A stretch of DNA of 64,000 nt from assembly GCA_032158295.1 (NCBI GenBank), contig CM063258.1:13305703-13369702 (forward strand). The letters run 5' to 3'. This document shows positions 18,501 through 25,460 of this stretch, one piece after another. The notes under the pieces are model-generated. The model was given only the letters and a program-made list of their open reading frames with translations, was not told the origin of the DNA and ran no database searches. Position 1 is the first letter of the stretch. Each line of letters opens with the position of its first letter. The DNA is from Pycnopodia helianthoides (Eukaryota > Echinodermata > Asteroidea > Forcipulatida > Asteriidae). The position numbers and the translations under genes were made by a program.

Positions 18501-21005
18501 ATCCAGGGAGCACAGATCATCAAGCAGCAGGCCGATGACATCAATCTCGTCGCTCAGGCACAGAACGACCGAGCCAACTTCCTGAAAGATAACGCCACCC
18601 AGACCATGATGGAGCTTGGAGCCCTCGAGACGCAGGCAGACGACGACTCGGGGCTCATCCAACAGGTGAGTACACACTCCGGTCGGGGAAGCACTGAAAA
18701 TATTTTGGGGGTGTTTTAGTTTTAAGGTGTGTCACATTGTCGAGAGCAGCCATGAAAACTTCTTGACGGATTTCCCTTTCTTGTGCTTGACAGTGATGAG
18801 AAATTTCAGACTGTCATCTGAATTCAGATCTTATTATGGTCTGCTTGGTCAACCTACACGTAGATTTCAGATAGTTAGACGTTGTATCGATAAGTTATTT
18901 GAAAGATATCAAATTGAACGAATCAAATTAAAAATTCTCCTGACCATCTGGAAATCCATCAACTCCCATGCTCCATCTTACCTTTCTAGACTCATATCAT
19001 TTTGTCGCCGTGACAGTAGACTAAGATCAATTCGTGATCCACTCAGCTTGAATACTCCTACCTGCTCCAAATCTGTTGGCCCTCGCCCTTTGGAACCATC
19101 TTCCCTATAACATCCGCTCTTCCACCTCGGCTGCTACATTTAAGAAATTGCTCTGTATGGATTCTAACTCAATGTTCCATCCTCACAGCGCCTTAAAGGT
19201 ACACGTTGCCTTGAATCGGCCGAGTTGGTCTATAAAAAGCGTTTGTAAACCGTTTGTTATAAAATGCATATGGTTAGAAAGATGTTTTAAAAGTAGAATA
19301 CAATGATCCACACAAATATGCCTCGAAATTGCGTGGTTTTCCTTTTACATCGTGAACTAACACAGTTGGCCAATTTGTGGAGTCAAACTTTTGACTCCAC
19401 ACAAAATGGCCGACCGTGTTAGTTCGCGAAGTTCAAGGAAAACCGTGCAATTTCGAGGCATATTTGTGTGGATCGTTGTATTCTACTTTTAAAACATCTT
19501 TCTAACCATATACATTTTATGACAACGGTTACAAACGCTTTTTATAGACCAACTCGCTCGTTCCAAGGCAACGTGTACCTTTAATCTAGAACCTAGGATA
19601 TTTGTGCACTATATAAGAACCTATTATTATTGTTATTATTTGCCATGCACTTATTTAGCAGGGAGGAAAAAGTGTAGGCTTTTTACTGTCTGTCTGATGA
19701 ATAAAAGTAGCAGTTTTCTTTGCGCTGTTAAGAAATCTTGCTCTTTGACCTTTGCTGATTGGTCTAGACCTACTCCATCCTGGTTCTTCAGGACCACACC
19801 TCCTTCTGAGAACAGATGAGCATTCTGTTTTCACCTGGAAACTAGAGATTTCTGACACCGTACAAAGCTTCAATTTGACTCGTAGTTTGATCTGTACGAG
19901 AAGACCACCTCCCGATCAGTTTTTTGTTGTTGTGATGCCTCTAATGTATTTTGTTTGCCCTCTTCTTATGACATAAGGCTCAAATGAAGGCCAATGACGC
20001 TAAGCGCAAGACCGATGAGGCCACGCAGGCTGTACAAGGTGCTCTTGATCAGGTCGATCGACTCATGGAGGATCTCAGTAAGTGAATATTTTACCACGTG
20101 TTTCAGGAAATTTGCTTAGTTTGTCATTTTACTTTCGTTTTTTGTTGTTGCTGGGTAGCACTTTCTTACCCTCAACTCTCTGCGTCAATTTCAGAATGCA
20201 AACTTGCTTAACGCAGAGAACATGCTTAGTGGAATTGGGTTACCTGGCAGATTGTTACATAATGTGAATTGCTCACGACTGGTTCTCTGTGTTATTAATT
20301 TAGATATTCATTAATTATGAAAGGACATTTTTTTAAATTGAGACATCGCGAGGGCCCATTTTCATAGAGCTCCGTAAGCACAAAAATTACCTGAGCATAA
20401 TAAAATTGTGCTAACCACACATGAACCATCTATGACTGGTATTCTGTTTTTTCTTGGAAAGCAGAAAACTATTCAGCAATATTTGCTGCTTAAGAAGCTC
20501 TTTGAAATTGGGCCCAGGAATGGGAAAGCTTTGCCGTCAAGCTCCAATTTAGTACGCATCTGAAACCCATTTGTGAGCTGTTAGGACCTGTGCTACCAAT
20601 TCCATCAAATTTCAAGCAAAACCCAACATTGAATGGGGGGGGTGGTGATGTGGGTTCAACGATTTGAGAAAAAACCTGCAACATTTTGAAAGTGTGGAAC
20701 TTCTTCATAAATGTCGTTTTTAAAATCCACTTCCAGATGACCTGAGTGATTTCGACCCCAATCGCCTTCGAGACATTGAAGAGGACTTCGGCAACGTGAG
20801 GCGCACCTTCGAGAATGACCTCAACATCGACCAGGTCATGCAGCGCCTCGCAGACGCCGAGCAACAACAGCGAGGCTGGATCGACACGTACCAGTTCTCC
20901 CTGGATGAACTCCGAATGCAGGTGGCCAACATCCAGGACATAAGCGACTCCCTCCCCGACTTCTGTCCGAACTTTGACCGTTTGGAGAACAACGGTAGGC
21001 GTTAA
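466..21005 (+). CDS. LAMC1: Laminin subunit gamma-1-like gene, 3' two thirds (20 exons, 5' end outside window)
   Basis: Laminin gamma chains assemble with alpha and beta chains into the secreted heterotrimer that builds basement membranes. I joined 20 exons by AG/GT sites and reading phase: 466-588, 2295-2484, 3020-3132, 3763-3993, 4400-4585, 5235-5364, 6020-6132, 6598-6888, 7978-8115, 10244-10435, 11141-11265, 12584-12759, 13164-13298, 14150-14324, 15752-15874, 16949-17063, 17805-18004, 18507-18665, 19978-20077, 20737-21005. Phases fit throughout, giving 1093 complete residues and a stop. Order is L4 (domain IV), LE modules, then roughly 580 residues of alanine/glutamate-rich coiled coil ending in a conserved C-terminal Cys. 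Length and order match the last 1090 or so residues of vertebrate gamma-1. The module with [10 protein letters not shown] is the nidogen-binding module, which favours gamma-1 over gamma-2/3. The signal peptide, LN domain and first LE modules must lie upstream. A gamma-3-like paralogue is less likely. Confidence 0.95.
639..1238. mobile_element. MITE family E interrupted by MITE family C (nested)
   Basis: GGGCCCAATTTCATAGAGCT at 639-660 is one terminus of family E. A 400-bp family C element (TTAAAGGCATTGGACAC ... GTGTCCAGTGTCTTTAA, 663-1062) sits at the TTAA that family E normally has after this terminus. The rest of E continues at 1063 (AGCAGGATACC, GGCTGGTAACCTTATTCTGG) to a worn terminus near 1238. 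Confidence 0.85.
1421..1941. mobile_element. MITE family E2 interrupted by MITE family E (nested)
   Basis: The outer element starts GGGCCCAAATTTCATGGC and ends GCCATGAAATTGGGCCC. A complete E element with GGGCCCAATTTCATAGAGCT termini occupies about 1601-1881. An uninterrupted E2 copy near 17112-17300 shares TTAGC-GG, ACAGCTAGCGCAG and GATCGCAAG blocks. Confidence 0.75.
2065..2200. repeat. Inverted-repeat element (GGCCTCGAAATTCG termini)
   Basis: AGGCCTCGAAATTCG at 2065 pairs with CGAAATTCGAGGCCT near 2190. The inside has GGGCAC and GGGCATC blocks resembling repeats at 16165-16330 and 42360-42510 (CAAGGCCAAGACCAGG). Palindromic, no coding content. Confidence 0.6.
2295..2484 (+). CDS. LAMC1: LAMC1 exon b: laminin IV (L4) domain core
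   Basis: Acceptor TAG is at 2292-2294 and the donor GTTGGT at 2485 is imperfect. The exon encodes [17 protein letters not shown], then [20 protein letters not shown] and YTFR. The LSYGQ and the VED-L-L-G-G pattern are laminin B/IV domain hallmarks. It joins the previous exon in phase 1 and leaves in phase 2. Confidence 0.92.
2618..2700 (+). mobile_element. tRNA-Leu-type SINE head, truncated
   Basis: TCGTGGCCGAGCGGATAAGA and GCATCGGACTCAAGTTCTGA match the SINE head; the B-box half is lost. Confidence 0.65.
3020..3132 (+). CDS. LAMC1: LAMC1 exon c: C-terminal L4 domain
   Basis: Acceptor TTTTTAG ends at 3019 and donor GTAAGT starts at 3133. It encodes [19 protein letters not shown] then [17 protein letters not shown]. 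The F(D/E)FQ-LL-NLT-I-IRGTY stretch is highly conserved in gamma-1 L4 domains. Enters in phase 2 and leaves in phase 1. Confidence 0.94.
3226..3475. repeat. Degenerate ~50-bp tandem repeat in LAMC1 intron
   Basis: About five copies of a unit built on TTGGTTGATTTTGAAGGAT and GAGGCAGTAGGGATCC recur every 50-54 bp (TTGGTTG near 3259, 3309, 3364, 3414, 3461). The unit contains AAACTCAT between blocks. Open frames across it are a product of the periodicity, not a gene. Confidence 0.85.
3763..3993 (+). CDS. LAMC1: LAMC1 exon d: end of L4, start of C-terminal LE array
   Basis: Acceptor CAG at 3760-3762 follows TTTTTTCATAT, and donor GTGAGT is at 3994. It encodes [11 protein letters not shown], the closing strand of L4 (compare the YLDDVTL motif of vertebrates). 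Then come [29 protein letters not shown] and [12 protein letters not shown], i.e. the LE half-module split by the L4 insertion and the next module. In phase 1, out phase 1. Confidence 0.95.
4400..4585 (+). CDS. LAMC1: LAMC1 exon e: LE modules
   Basis: Acceptor TTGCACAG ends at 4399 and donor GTAAGT starts at 4586. The product carries [20 protein letters not shown], the paired C-P-CPCPGG stretch and [12 protein letters not shown]. The eight-cysteine LE spacing and the GDQCERC block are diagnostic. In and out phase 1, as is typical for EGF-like module exons. Confidence 0.96.
4655..5135 (+). mobile_element. tRNA-Leu-type SINE interrupted by MITE family E
   Basis: GTGTGGCTGAGTGGTCTCAA starts a tRNA-like head. 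A family-E-like element follows (4682 to about 4890: AATTTCATAAAGCTG ... AGCTTGATGAAATCG). The head resumes with GTGGGGTTCGAGTCCAGTCA (B box) and the SINE body runs to 5135 (AAGACACTTGACTATAATTG, GAGTTGAGATGGTTTCAGGA). Confidence 0.75.
5235..5364 (+). CDS. LAMC1: LAMC1 exon f: LE module with nidogen-binding loop
   Basis: Acceptor CTGCAG ends at 5234 and the donor is GTAAAA at 5365. It encodes [20 protein letters not shown] and [16 protein letters not shown]. The NIDxNAVGNC loop is the known nidogen-binding site of gamma-1 (module LEb3/III4). The Asp, Asn and Val known to matter in vertebrates are kept, while the Pro between Asp and Asn is Leu. In phase 1, out phase 2. Confidence 0.96.
5744..5966. 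mobile_element. MITE family D (TTAAAGGTACACG termini), internally shortened copy
   Basis: The element begins TTAAAGGTACACGCTGCC and ends in its inverse, GGCAACGTGTACCTTTAA. A fuller second copy is at 19193-19584 and a partial third near 58100-58282. TTAA at both ends suggests a TTAA target duplication. Confidence 0.85.
6020..6132 (+). CDS. LAMC1: LAMC1 exon g: end of nidogen-binding LE module
   Basis: Acceptor CTTGCAG ends at 6019; the donor is GTAAGT at 6133. It encodes [20 protein letters not shown] and [31 protein letters not shown] is almost invariant in gamma-1 chains. In phase 2, out phase 1. The last ten exonic bases and the donor are copied three more times in the intron. Confidence 0.96.
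6126..6292. repeat. 45-bp tandem repeat (x~3.7) that includes the exon g splice donor
   Basis: The unit GCAGACGTAAGTTTGGAAAC + CAAATTGTTTAAAAGGAAGTGGAAT recurs at exactly 45 bp. ACGTAAGT starts at 6131, 6176, 6221 and 6266. The first copy is the real exon-intron junction, so the intron holds three more near-identical donors. Use of a distal donor would keep frame (45 = 15 codons) but would add a TAA inside the first unit. Confidence 0.9.
6380..6545 (+). mobile_element. tRNA-Leu-derived SINE, head and part of body
   Basis: GTGTCATGGCCGAGCAGTCA resembles a tRNA-Leu 5' half with A box, CCAGACTCAAGCTCTGG resembles the tRNA-Leu(CAA) anticodon arm, and GGTTCGAGTCC is a B box. The SINE body GTGTCTTTGAGCAAGATACT follows. 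Other copies occur near 1-415, 2618-2700, 4655-5130, 12775-13060, 48436-48775, 55490-55790 and 56100-56345. Confidence 0.85.
6598..6888 (+). CDS. LAMC1: LAMC1 exon h: two LE modules
   Basis: Acceptor CACACAG ends at 6597 and donor GTGAGT starts at 6889. It encodes [53 protein letters not shown] and [18 protein letters not shown]. These are two complete eight-cysteine LE modules, matching the last modules before the coiled coil in gamma-1. In and out phase 1. Confidence 0.96.
7978..8115 (+). CDS. LAMC1: LAMC1 exon i: last LE module
   Basis: Acceptor TTTGCAG ends at 7977 and donor GTGAGT at 8116. It encodes [20 protein letters not shown] then [19 protein letters not shown] and LGCI. GD-C-QC-ENHY matches the final LE module of gamma chains. 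In and out phase 1. The preceding intron ends with four copies of GGGTGTCCAAATT (7816-7930). Confidence 0.95.
8192..8318. mobile_element. MITE family E, half element
   Basis: Contains GGTTACCAGCCAAAATTACA, GACTGGTATCCTGCT and AGCAGCTCTATGAAATTGGG, ending in GGGCCC at 8313-8318. The other end is missing. The sequence 8319-8640 holds nothing I recognise. Confidence 0.75.
8860..9010 (+). repeat. Repeat with hammerhead-like CTGACGA/GAAA core
   Basis: CTGACGA at 8901-8907 is followed by a 6-bp hairpin (GATTAG/CTAGTC around AGCAGG, 8909-8926) and GAAA at 8927-8930. An inverted, more worn relative lies near 16380-16480 (minus-strand TGATGACTAGAGCAGG). Flanks share GGCAGTGAAGT and GAAGTCCCC. The repeat class is unknown to me. 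Confidence 0.5.
9085..9470. mobile_element. MITE family C
   Basis: TTAAAGGAAGTGGACACTAT at the left and ATAGTGTCCAGTGTCTTTAA at the right are terminal inverted repeats. The inside has GAGAAACGGCTCCCTCTGAA and an inverted pair TTTTGAGACCTCA / TGAGGTCTCGAAA. Other copies: 663-1062, 53279-53666, 57315-57706. Confidence 0.9.
9782..10171. mobile_element. MITE family A
   Basis: Termini TTAATGGAACATTACAGAA and TTCTGTAATGTTCCTTTAA. Internal CGCTCACTGAGCG palindrome and GATCGATCGGCCATCTGGGT. Six copies of about 390 bp occur in the window (9782-10171, 30807-31199, 32899-33163 partial, 52662-53057, 61920-62312, 63616-63999), all closely similar, which suggests recent spread. Confidence 0.93.
10244..10435 (+). 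CDS. LAMC1: LAMC1 exon j: LE-to-coiled-coil junction
   Basis: Acceptor TTCTCCAG ends at 10243; donor GTAGGA starts at 10436. It encodes [20 protein letters not shown], then heptad-rich [34 protein letters not shown] is the conserved start of the gamma-1 coiled coil, and the paired Cys there form inter-chain disulfides in known laminins. In phase 1, out phase 1. Confidence 0.95.
10737..10800 (-). mobile_element. Second tRNA-derived SINE family (S2), head fragment
   Basis: GGGGTTGAACAAAGAAAAAT and GAGCGGGATTTGAACC (B box on the minus strand). Same head as 12252-12535, 49150-49440 and 60912-61010. Confidence 0.7.
11141..11265 (+). CDS. LAMC1: LAMC1 exon k: coiled coil
   Basis: Acceptor CTCCTTAG ends at 11140 and donor GTAAAA is at 11266. 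It encodes [20 protein letters not shown] and [11 protein letters not shown]. No family motif survives beyond heptad character, so it is placed by phase (in 1, out 0), splice sites and position. Confidence 0.8.
12252..12535 (-). mobile_element. tRNA-derived SINE family S2, near full length
   Basis: On the minus strand AGATAGCTCAGTTGGTAGAG (A box) and GGTTCAAGTCCCG (B box) form a tRNA-like head ending with CTTTGTTCAACCC. The other side carries a body shared with 49150-49440: ACCTGTAACTGCCGTG, CAGGGATCACACCCAAGTTT, CAACCTGGGAAGCAGC and AAGTAATAAACCACAAGGG. Confidence 0.85.
12584..12759 (+). CDS. LAMC1: LAMC1 exon l: coiled coil
   Basis: I use the second AG of ACAGAG, so the exon starts with GTT in phase 0, matching exon k. 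The nearer AG at 12580-12581 would shift the frame. Donor GTGAGT starts at 12760. Encodes [20 protein letters not shown] and [19 protein letters not shown]. Compare the AEEARKLAE heptads in vertebrate gamma-1. Out phase 2. Confidence 0.85.
12775..13060 (+). mobile_element. tRNA-Leu-type SINE, worn copy
   Basis: GGACTCAAGTTCTG, GTGGGTTTCAAATCCTGG (worn B box) and CACTTGTGCCCTTGAGCAAG, then TAATTGCTTCTCTCCATCC. The tail includes CCGGATATATATAAACACCG. Confidence 0.7.
13164..13298 (+). CDS. LAMC1: LAMC1 exon m: coiled coil
   Basis: Acceptor CTATTACAG ends at 13163; donor GTAAGT starts at 13299. It encodes [20 protein letters not shown] and [20 protein letters not shown]. The A-TA-DA-ETSEEAL pattern corresponds to TANDTSTEAYNLL of vertebrate gamma-1. 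In and out phase 2. The intron starts with a tandem repeat that also carries donor-like sequence. Confidence 0.9.
13296..13605. repeat. 102-bp tandem repeat (x3) starting at the exon m donor, SINE-head derived
   Basis: AGTCAACTAGTGTC occurs at 13310, 13412 and 13514 (period 102). Each unit is preceded by AAGTAAGTAT or CAGTAAGTAT, a 5' splice-site consensus; the first is the real donor. The rest (GTGTCGTGGCTGGACAGTCT ... GAGTGTGGGTTCGGGTAC) resembles a degenerate tRNA-Leu SINE head. Confidence 0.85.
14150..14324 (+). CDS. LAMC1: LAMC1 exon n: coiled coil
   Basis: Acceptor TGACAG ends at 14149 and donor GTAGAG is at 14325. It encodes [37 protein letters not shown] and DNADDIKEE. Matches the region of vertebrate gamma-1 with repeated A-E-K and LENEANNIK. 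In phase 2, out phase 0. Confidence 0.88.
14565..15098. mobile_element. MITE family E with MITE family B inserted (nested)
   Basis: Family E starts GGGCCCAATTTCATAGAGCT at 14565 and ends AGCTCTATGAAATTGGGCCC at 15098. Family B (14715-15056; TTAAAGGTATTGTACACTTT ... GTACAGGGCCTTTAAG) lies inside at a TTAA. B carries the palindrome TTATCGCGCGCGATAA. Confidence 0.9.
15752..15874 (+). CDS. LAMC1: LAMC1 exon o: coiled coil
   Basis: Acceptor CGTCCAG ends at 15751; donor GTCAGC is at 15875. Encodes [20 protein letters not shown] then [32 protein letters not shown] is the vertebrate counterpart. Phase 0 both sides (41 codons). Confidence 0.92.
16949..17063 (+). CDS. LAMC1: LAMC1 exon p: coiled coil
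   Basis: Acceptor TCTTGTAG ends at 16948; donor GTGAGT is at 17064. Encodes [20 protein letters not shown] and [17 protein letters not shown], matching ADAAKALAEEAAKKG-DTLQEANDIL in vertebrates. Phase 0 in, 1 out. Confidence 0.93.
17112..17300. mobile_element. MITE family E2
   Basis: Starts GGCTCAATTTCATGGCTCTG and ends CAGAGCCATGAGACTTGG, an inverted pair. Includes AACAGCTAGCGCAG and GTTGATCGCAAGCGCAGAA, shared with 1421-1941. Confidence 0.7.
17805..18004 (+). CDS. LAMC1: LAMC1 exon q: coiled coil
   Basis: Acceptor CTCCTAG ends at 17804; donor GTAAAT at 18005. Encodes [40 protein letters not shown] and [18 protein letters not shown]. It corresponds to DFDRRVNDNKTAAEEALRK in vertebrates and following heptads, with the same phase entry (1); out phase 0. 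Confidence 0.92.
18507..18665 (+). CDS. LAMC1: LAMC1 exon r: coiled coil
   Basis: Acceptor AATCCAG ends at 18506; donor GTGAGT at 18666. 53 codons, phase 0 both sides, beginning [20 protein letters not shown] and ending [16 protein letters not shown]. No internal ATG start or stop interferes. It was found by reading the frame between adjacent exons, and heptad composition fits. Confidence 0.9.
18735..19192 (+). mobile_element. Non-LTR retrotransposon 3' coding fragment
   Basis: The translation carries [20 protein letters not shown] and LSRLI, then after a one-base frame change [15 protein letters not shown]. This is the common C-terminal end of LINE reverse-transcriptase polyproteins (LPYNIR block). 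It is 5'-truncated and frameshifted near 19070, and cut at its 3' side by a MITE at 19193. It lies in an LAMC1 intron. Confidence 0.75.
19193..19584. mobile_element. MITE family D, long copy
   Basis: Starts TTAAAGGTACACGTTGCCTT and ends with the inverse, GGCAACGTGTACCTTTAA. Two halves are near-perfect inverted copies (TTCTACTTTTAAAACATCTT against its complement), so the element could fold into one long hairpin. Confidence 0.9.
19978..20077 (+). CDS. LAMC1: LAMC1 exon s: coiled coil
   Basis: Acceptor ACATAAG ends at 19977 (weak pyrimidine tract nearer, TCTTCTTATG just before); donor GTAAGT at 20078. Encodes [20 protein letters not shown] and [11 protein letters not shown]. Matches ARKAKNSV-SLLSIINDLLEQL of vertebrates. 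Phase 0 in, 1 out. Confidence 0.9.
20352..20515. mobile_element. MITE family E, shortened
   Basis: GGGCCCATTTTCATAGAGCT and GCTCTTTGAAATTGGGCCC bound a short element with GACTGGTATTCTG inside. Lies in the last LAMC1 intron. Confidence 0.8.
20737..21005 (+). CDS. LAMC1: LAMC1 terminal exon: end of coiled coil and C-terminus
   Basis: Acceptor CTTCCAG ends at 20736. Encodes [40 protein letters not shown] and [15 protein letters not shown], then [12 protein letters not shown] and TAA at 21003-21005. The Cys aligns with the C-terminal Cys that bonds to the beta chain. A Glu lies seven residues later, the same spacing as the integrin-critical Glu of vertebrate gamma-1, but is followed by five residues rather than two. 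Confidence 0.95.
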
Positions 21006-23700
21006 CACTTGGCCTACTACCCCTTCACTTTTATATTTTAAAATCCCTATTTAATAAAATGAATACTTCAGTGTGTTTAGTCATATATTAACATTTTGGG
21101 TGGATCCATTATTGTGTGGGGGATTTTTTTATAAAGGCATGTGTTCTTTTTTAAATTGTTTATATTGTTGGATGAAGGAAACGCATTAACGAGTACTTGA
21201 TTTAATGACTGAAGATGTTCATAACCAATGCTGCCGTTAAACTCCCAGAAAACAGATTTTGTCTACCAAACCTTACCTCGCAACTCTAATCAATGTTCTA
21301 AACAGAAATTGCTCATCAAAACCATACAGGGAACCGGTCGCAAACAATAAACAGTACATGTTTGGCTGGTAACAGGTTTCTACTAAGGCAGGAAGTCCAT
21401 ATTTCCGTCATTCCTTTTACGCAGTGCACAATCCTTTAAAATGAAAACAATCGCCAAGCAATGCTTAGCGTGGATTTTCATTTTTGTCCATTACGAACAT
21501 TGCATGGATTTCCAGCCTCAGTGGTTGTTTGTTCATATCAAACTTAAACAGCTCTATCAAATTGGCCCCCATAGCATGGAAAGTTCTAAAACTGACCTGA
21601 AATGAAGAACTCACAAAAAGTGTGACCCCCCCAAAAAAACCAAAAACACAAGTTATAGGAAATATGTTTAAAGAAACATTGAAAAATGAATGCTGCCTTT
21701 TTAATCCCCATTTGTACTTGTGGTGCTAATCTGAAGAAAAAAATAATAATAACTCTAGTGGGATAAGTCTAATTTATATCTCAGAAGGTGCTATCAGTTT
21801 TTGTATATTCTCAGAGACATTGAATTTCCCAGATATTTTGGTATATACATTTAGCTTGCATTTGTATTAAGTAGGTTTTTTGCCACAATTTTCTGTGAGT
21901 TTACGTCTTTTTGGGGGATGTAGTGCAGCTAGTATACATGTACATTTTGGGTCAGTTCGGCCGCGTGATTTCCGAGAAGTGTGAGGTCAGAGGTCATTCA
22001 GCTATTTCATCTGTACTGTACTTTCAAATTTATGAAGGGACTGTCTGACCCCCAGTGAAGCTTAATTCAGGAAACGTTTGCAGATAAGAAAAGCTAATGC
22101 TTGCTGTAGAAACTAGCTGTTGATTAGTCACCTCTGTTTAGATCACAATCTTATAAAGTTAAAGTACTTACGTAAGGACTTTTGAATACTTGCTTCTTTC
22201 GTCATGTGTGGAGTCACTCTTGTGTAAATTGGAGATAACTGCGTAAACTTAAAGGTCCGTCTTGCTGCGGGCGTTAAACTCTAAACTTTGACCTTTTCGT
22301 AGTTCAAAATATTGAAGCCAAAGTTATTAGCAGAGGCACTCTCAGAGGTCACCTGCAAGTGACCTCTAACGGTGCTCATTATTTATGCGCCTGGTTGTGG
22401 AATGGACCCCAAAAAGTTCTTGAGGAAAAGTGCAACAAAATGGATCTTTAAAAATACTTGTGGTGGCTCTCATCTTTCATATTCATAATTAATTAAGAAT
22501 CAAAACGCGAATGTGTAAAATAAAGTGGTGATCATCTACCTTTTTTTAGCAGTAAGTGATTTTTAAAATCTATGAATATACATTTTGTACTGATAATTGA
22601 TATGTATGTATGCACGGGTCGTTTACGCAACATATAGAACACCATTGCTTCATGTAGTTTGACTTTTTTTTATATAAATTAAATCATGCATTTGATTTAG
22701 AAACCATTCTGGATCTGCATGAGGAGCATTACTCAAAATTTGAATACAAAATACTGCAAATAATCACAAACTATGCAATTAACATCAAATATAATAAATA
22801 GACGTCTTTTTAACTTCAATTGTAAATGATCCTTTAAATACTTGTCTGTTTGTAAATGTAGACCAGGTTCGTACTTCTATAATATAAGATCTAACTACTG
22901 TGTAGAAACATGGGTTCTTTTGTTAAGGGTTACATTGTTTTTTTTTTCTAATATTATTTTTTCTTTCTGTTTTTTTTTTTGTATGCAAATAGAACATACT
23001 TTTTAGACGTAAACTATTTATTCAATCCAATATTTTAAGTGGAAAAAACCTCTAACAAAGTTGATGTATCTGTGTTAATAAAGTTTGGTTTTTCACTTTG
23101 TAGAATGTATCGATTATAACGTTTGATATTTGTATTAGTTATTGGACTGCCTTCATACACCCAAGTAATAACATCAGCTTTATGATGGTGGATTCTGTTT
23201 GAAAAGTGTCAGTACAAATCCTTCAGATTGTCAAGTACTGTGTAATCCGTCAATCTTATTGACTTGTGTGTTTACCTTGGGCAAGTTTCATACAACAAGT
23301 TTTCGTGCTAAAGGTCAAGAGGAAGACTAAGGTGGCCAGCTTAAGCAATCACCATGGATTTGCCTTGTTAGGTCAGTATGCCTTTTCCCATGCTTACGCT
23401 TAGCAGCGCTTTGAAATGGAAATCACACAGTACGCACAGAATCAGCTGTGCAGCTAAAGTAGCTAAGCACAACAATATTATGCTTACCAGAATAATGCTA
23501 TCAGCCAAAATACCATGTCAAACGTACAATTTATGACAGGTATCCTGCTCCTTTTTGCTGAGCAGCAATAGCAATATTTCCTGCTTAAGAAGCTCTATGA
23601 AATTTGGTCCTTGTCATACTGCCACAGAACCAGCCCATTTTAGCGGAAGTAGAGCTTAGTGCGGTCTTCTGACAACCGTTCCGGTCTCTTACACTATAAA
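21006..23700 (+). other. LAMC1: Probable LAMC1 3' UTR and flank
   Basis: No coding exon is seen. The stretch is AT-rich with AATAAA at 21053-21058 and 23077-23082, either of which could be a polyadenylation signal. Degenerate pieces of the GGGCCCAATTTCATAGAGCT repeat family lie at about 21320-21572 and 23446-23610. The true transcript end cannot be fixed from sequence. Confidence 0.5.
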
Positions 23701-24379
23701 CCATCATTTATTAAGATTCTTTCCAAAGTTTCAGATTTGTCTGACTCGATAGATTGTAAGTTTTCAGGGGTTACAAATTGGAAACAATTGTCATGTTCGG
23801 TTAAAATATTGTGATCATTATGTAGAAACGCAAGGTCTTCGATGGATAACAGGAACAGCAGCCGAAGTTGGTACAACTCAAGTGAAAAGAATTGCAACCC
23901 TTAAACAAAAACCTAATGCCAATTTTAACTGTGCTTAGGGTTAAATGTGTCTGTTTTTTGCTAATACAAATATTTTGTTTCTGCATTAAGTTTGAGTCAA
24001 GAACGCCTTCCCGTATACCAATATTCACTTATTTTAGTTTGTACACAAAGTGTTCGGTATTTGCTGAAAGAGAAAAAAGACACAATATTGAATCTTGTTC
24101 TGACTTTTGACTGCCACAATCAAAGGTGCTAAAGTTTATTCACAAACTTATCCAAATTATGATACAATGTACATAGAATACTTCATGTATTAACAAACTG
24201 TAGTGTAGCATGTGTATTAATTAATGTTTTTTACAAAAAAATGAGGAAACCCCAGTATTTTTATAAGGGATTGTATCTATGCAAAACCTGCCTTTCTTTA
24301 CAAGCTTCTTTCATTTGAGTTTGTTCTTACATTTGGCCATTGTATCTCATAGAAGCAAGGTAATTTATCTCCTATTTCT

Positions 24380-24751
24380 TTAAAGGCCCTGTACACTATT
24401 GGTAAGATCGGAAAACACAAGTGTTCACAGATTCACACATAACTTAAATGATTGAAAGTAAGTAATGGTAGAAAGGGTTCCTTAAAATATTTCTGCCTAA
24501 AATGCTATCGTTTCTGAGAAATGAATAAAACAATAGTTTTTATCGCGCGCGATAATAAACTTGATGTTTGAAAAACAGAAAACACATAAGGTTCTTCACT
24601 ATTTTCTCGTGACCTCGATGACCAATTGAGCTCAAAATTTCACAGGTTTGTTGTTTCATGTATATGGTTAATCACACAAAACATTAACTTTGTTTGCGAC
24701 TGTTTTGTCAGCTCTACCGATCCTGTATACATGTTAATGTAATACCTTTAA
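24380..24751. mobile_element. MITE family B
   Basis: TTAAAGGCCCTGTACACTAT at the left and a worn end (CCTGTATAC ... ATACCTTTAA) at the right. Contains TATCGCGCGCGATAA and GTGACCTCGATGACCAATTG, as in the copy at 14715-15056 but in opposite orientation. Confidence 0.9.
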
Positions 24752-25365
24752 GTTGCATTTAAAATATAGCATTAGTGTGGGGTTTTTTTTCCTGCTGTAT
24801 TACTTTGGCTGCAAATCAAAATCACAATTCATGCGATTTATGAGGCTTAATTTGTTACAACATTTGAAGGGGTAAGCCCTGCAAAATCATTCTGAGCTCA
24901 ACTTGTTTAATCACAAAGGGCTAACCCTTCTGCAATGTCTTGGCTAAAAAAAATTATATATTTTGGGGTCAATTTTTTTTATCTATTCATTGATTGCTGT
25001 TTTGTAAAAATGATTGAACAGTACAACCAAAAGTACTCTTTAACTACGAAAGTATGTACTAATGCACAACACAAATAGATTGTAATGATTTTGAGGGACA
25101 GTAGTTTGTTATATATGTTATTTTTATGATTAAAAACCTTGGAAACTGGGAGCATTTGTTTCTGTTTGTTCATGCATTGTGATGGTTTGATCACATTTTG
25201 CCTCACAAGGAGTAAGCTTTCCTTGCCAATTCATGCGATTAAGGGGCTGTTTTTCGAGGGCTGGCAATAAGGCCTAAAAAATTAATTTGTTGGATTGCCC
25301 TTTCACCGGATTCTTTTCTTGAGTCGGTCGGTCGTGTGTTTTGGTTTTTTTTGGGGGGGGGGAAA

Positions 25366-25460
25366 GTAGCAATACCAAATAAAAACCCGATCAAAGTTTA
25401 TCATTGTACCAGTTACTGGTTTGACATTCAAGTTTATGCACAAAAGCAACAGAAAAGAAT
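25366..25460 (-). repeat. Inverted single copy of the 110-bp unit
   Basis: ACCAAATAAAAACCCGATCA ... ACCAGTTACTGGTTTGACAT ... GCACAAAAGCAACAGAAA is the reverse complement of the tandem unit at 25811-26240. A second inverted pair, GGATTGCCCTTT (25290s) and AAAGGGCAATCC (25639-25650), encloses it. Confidence 0.8.
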
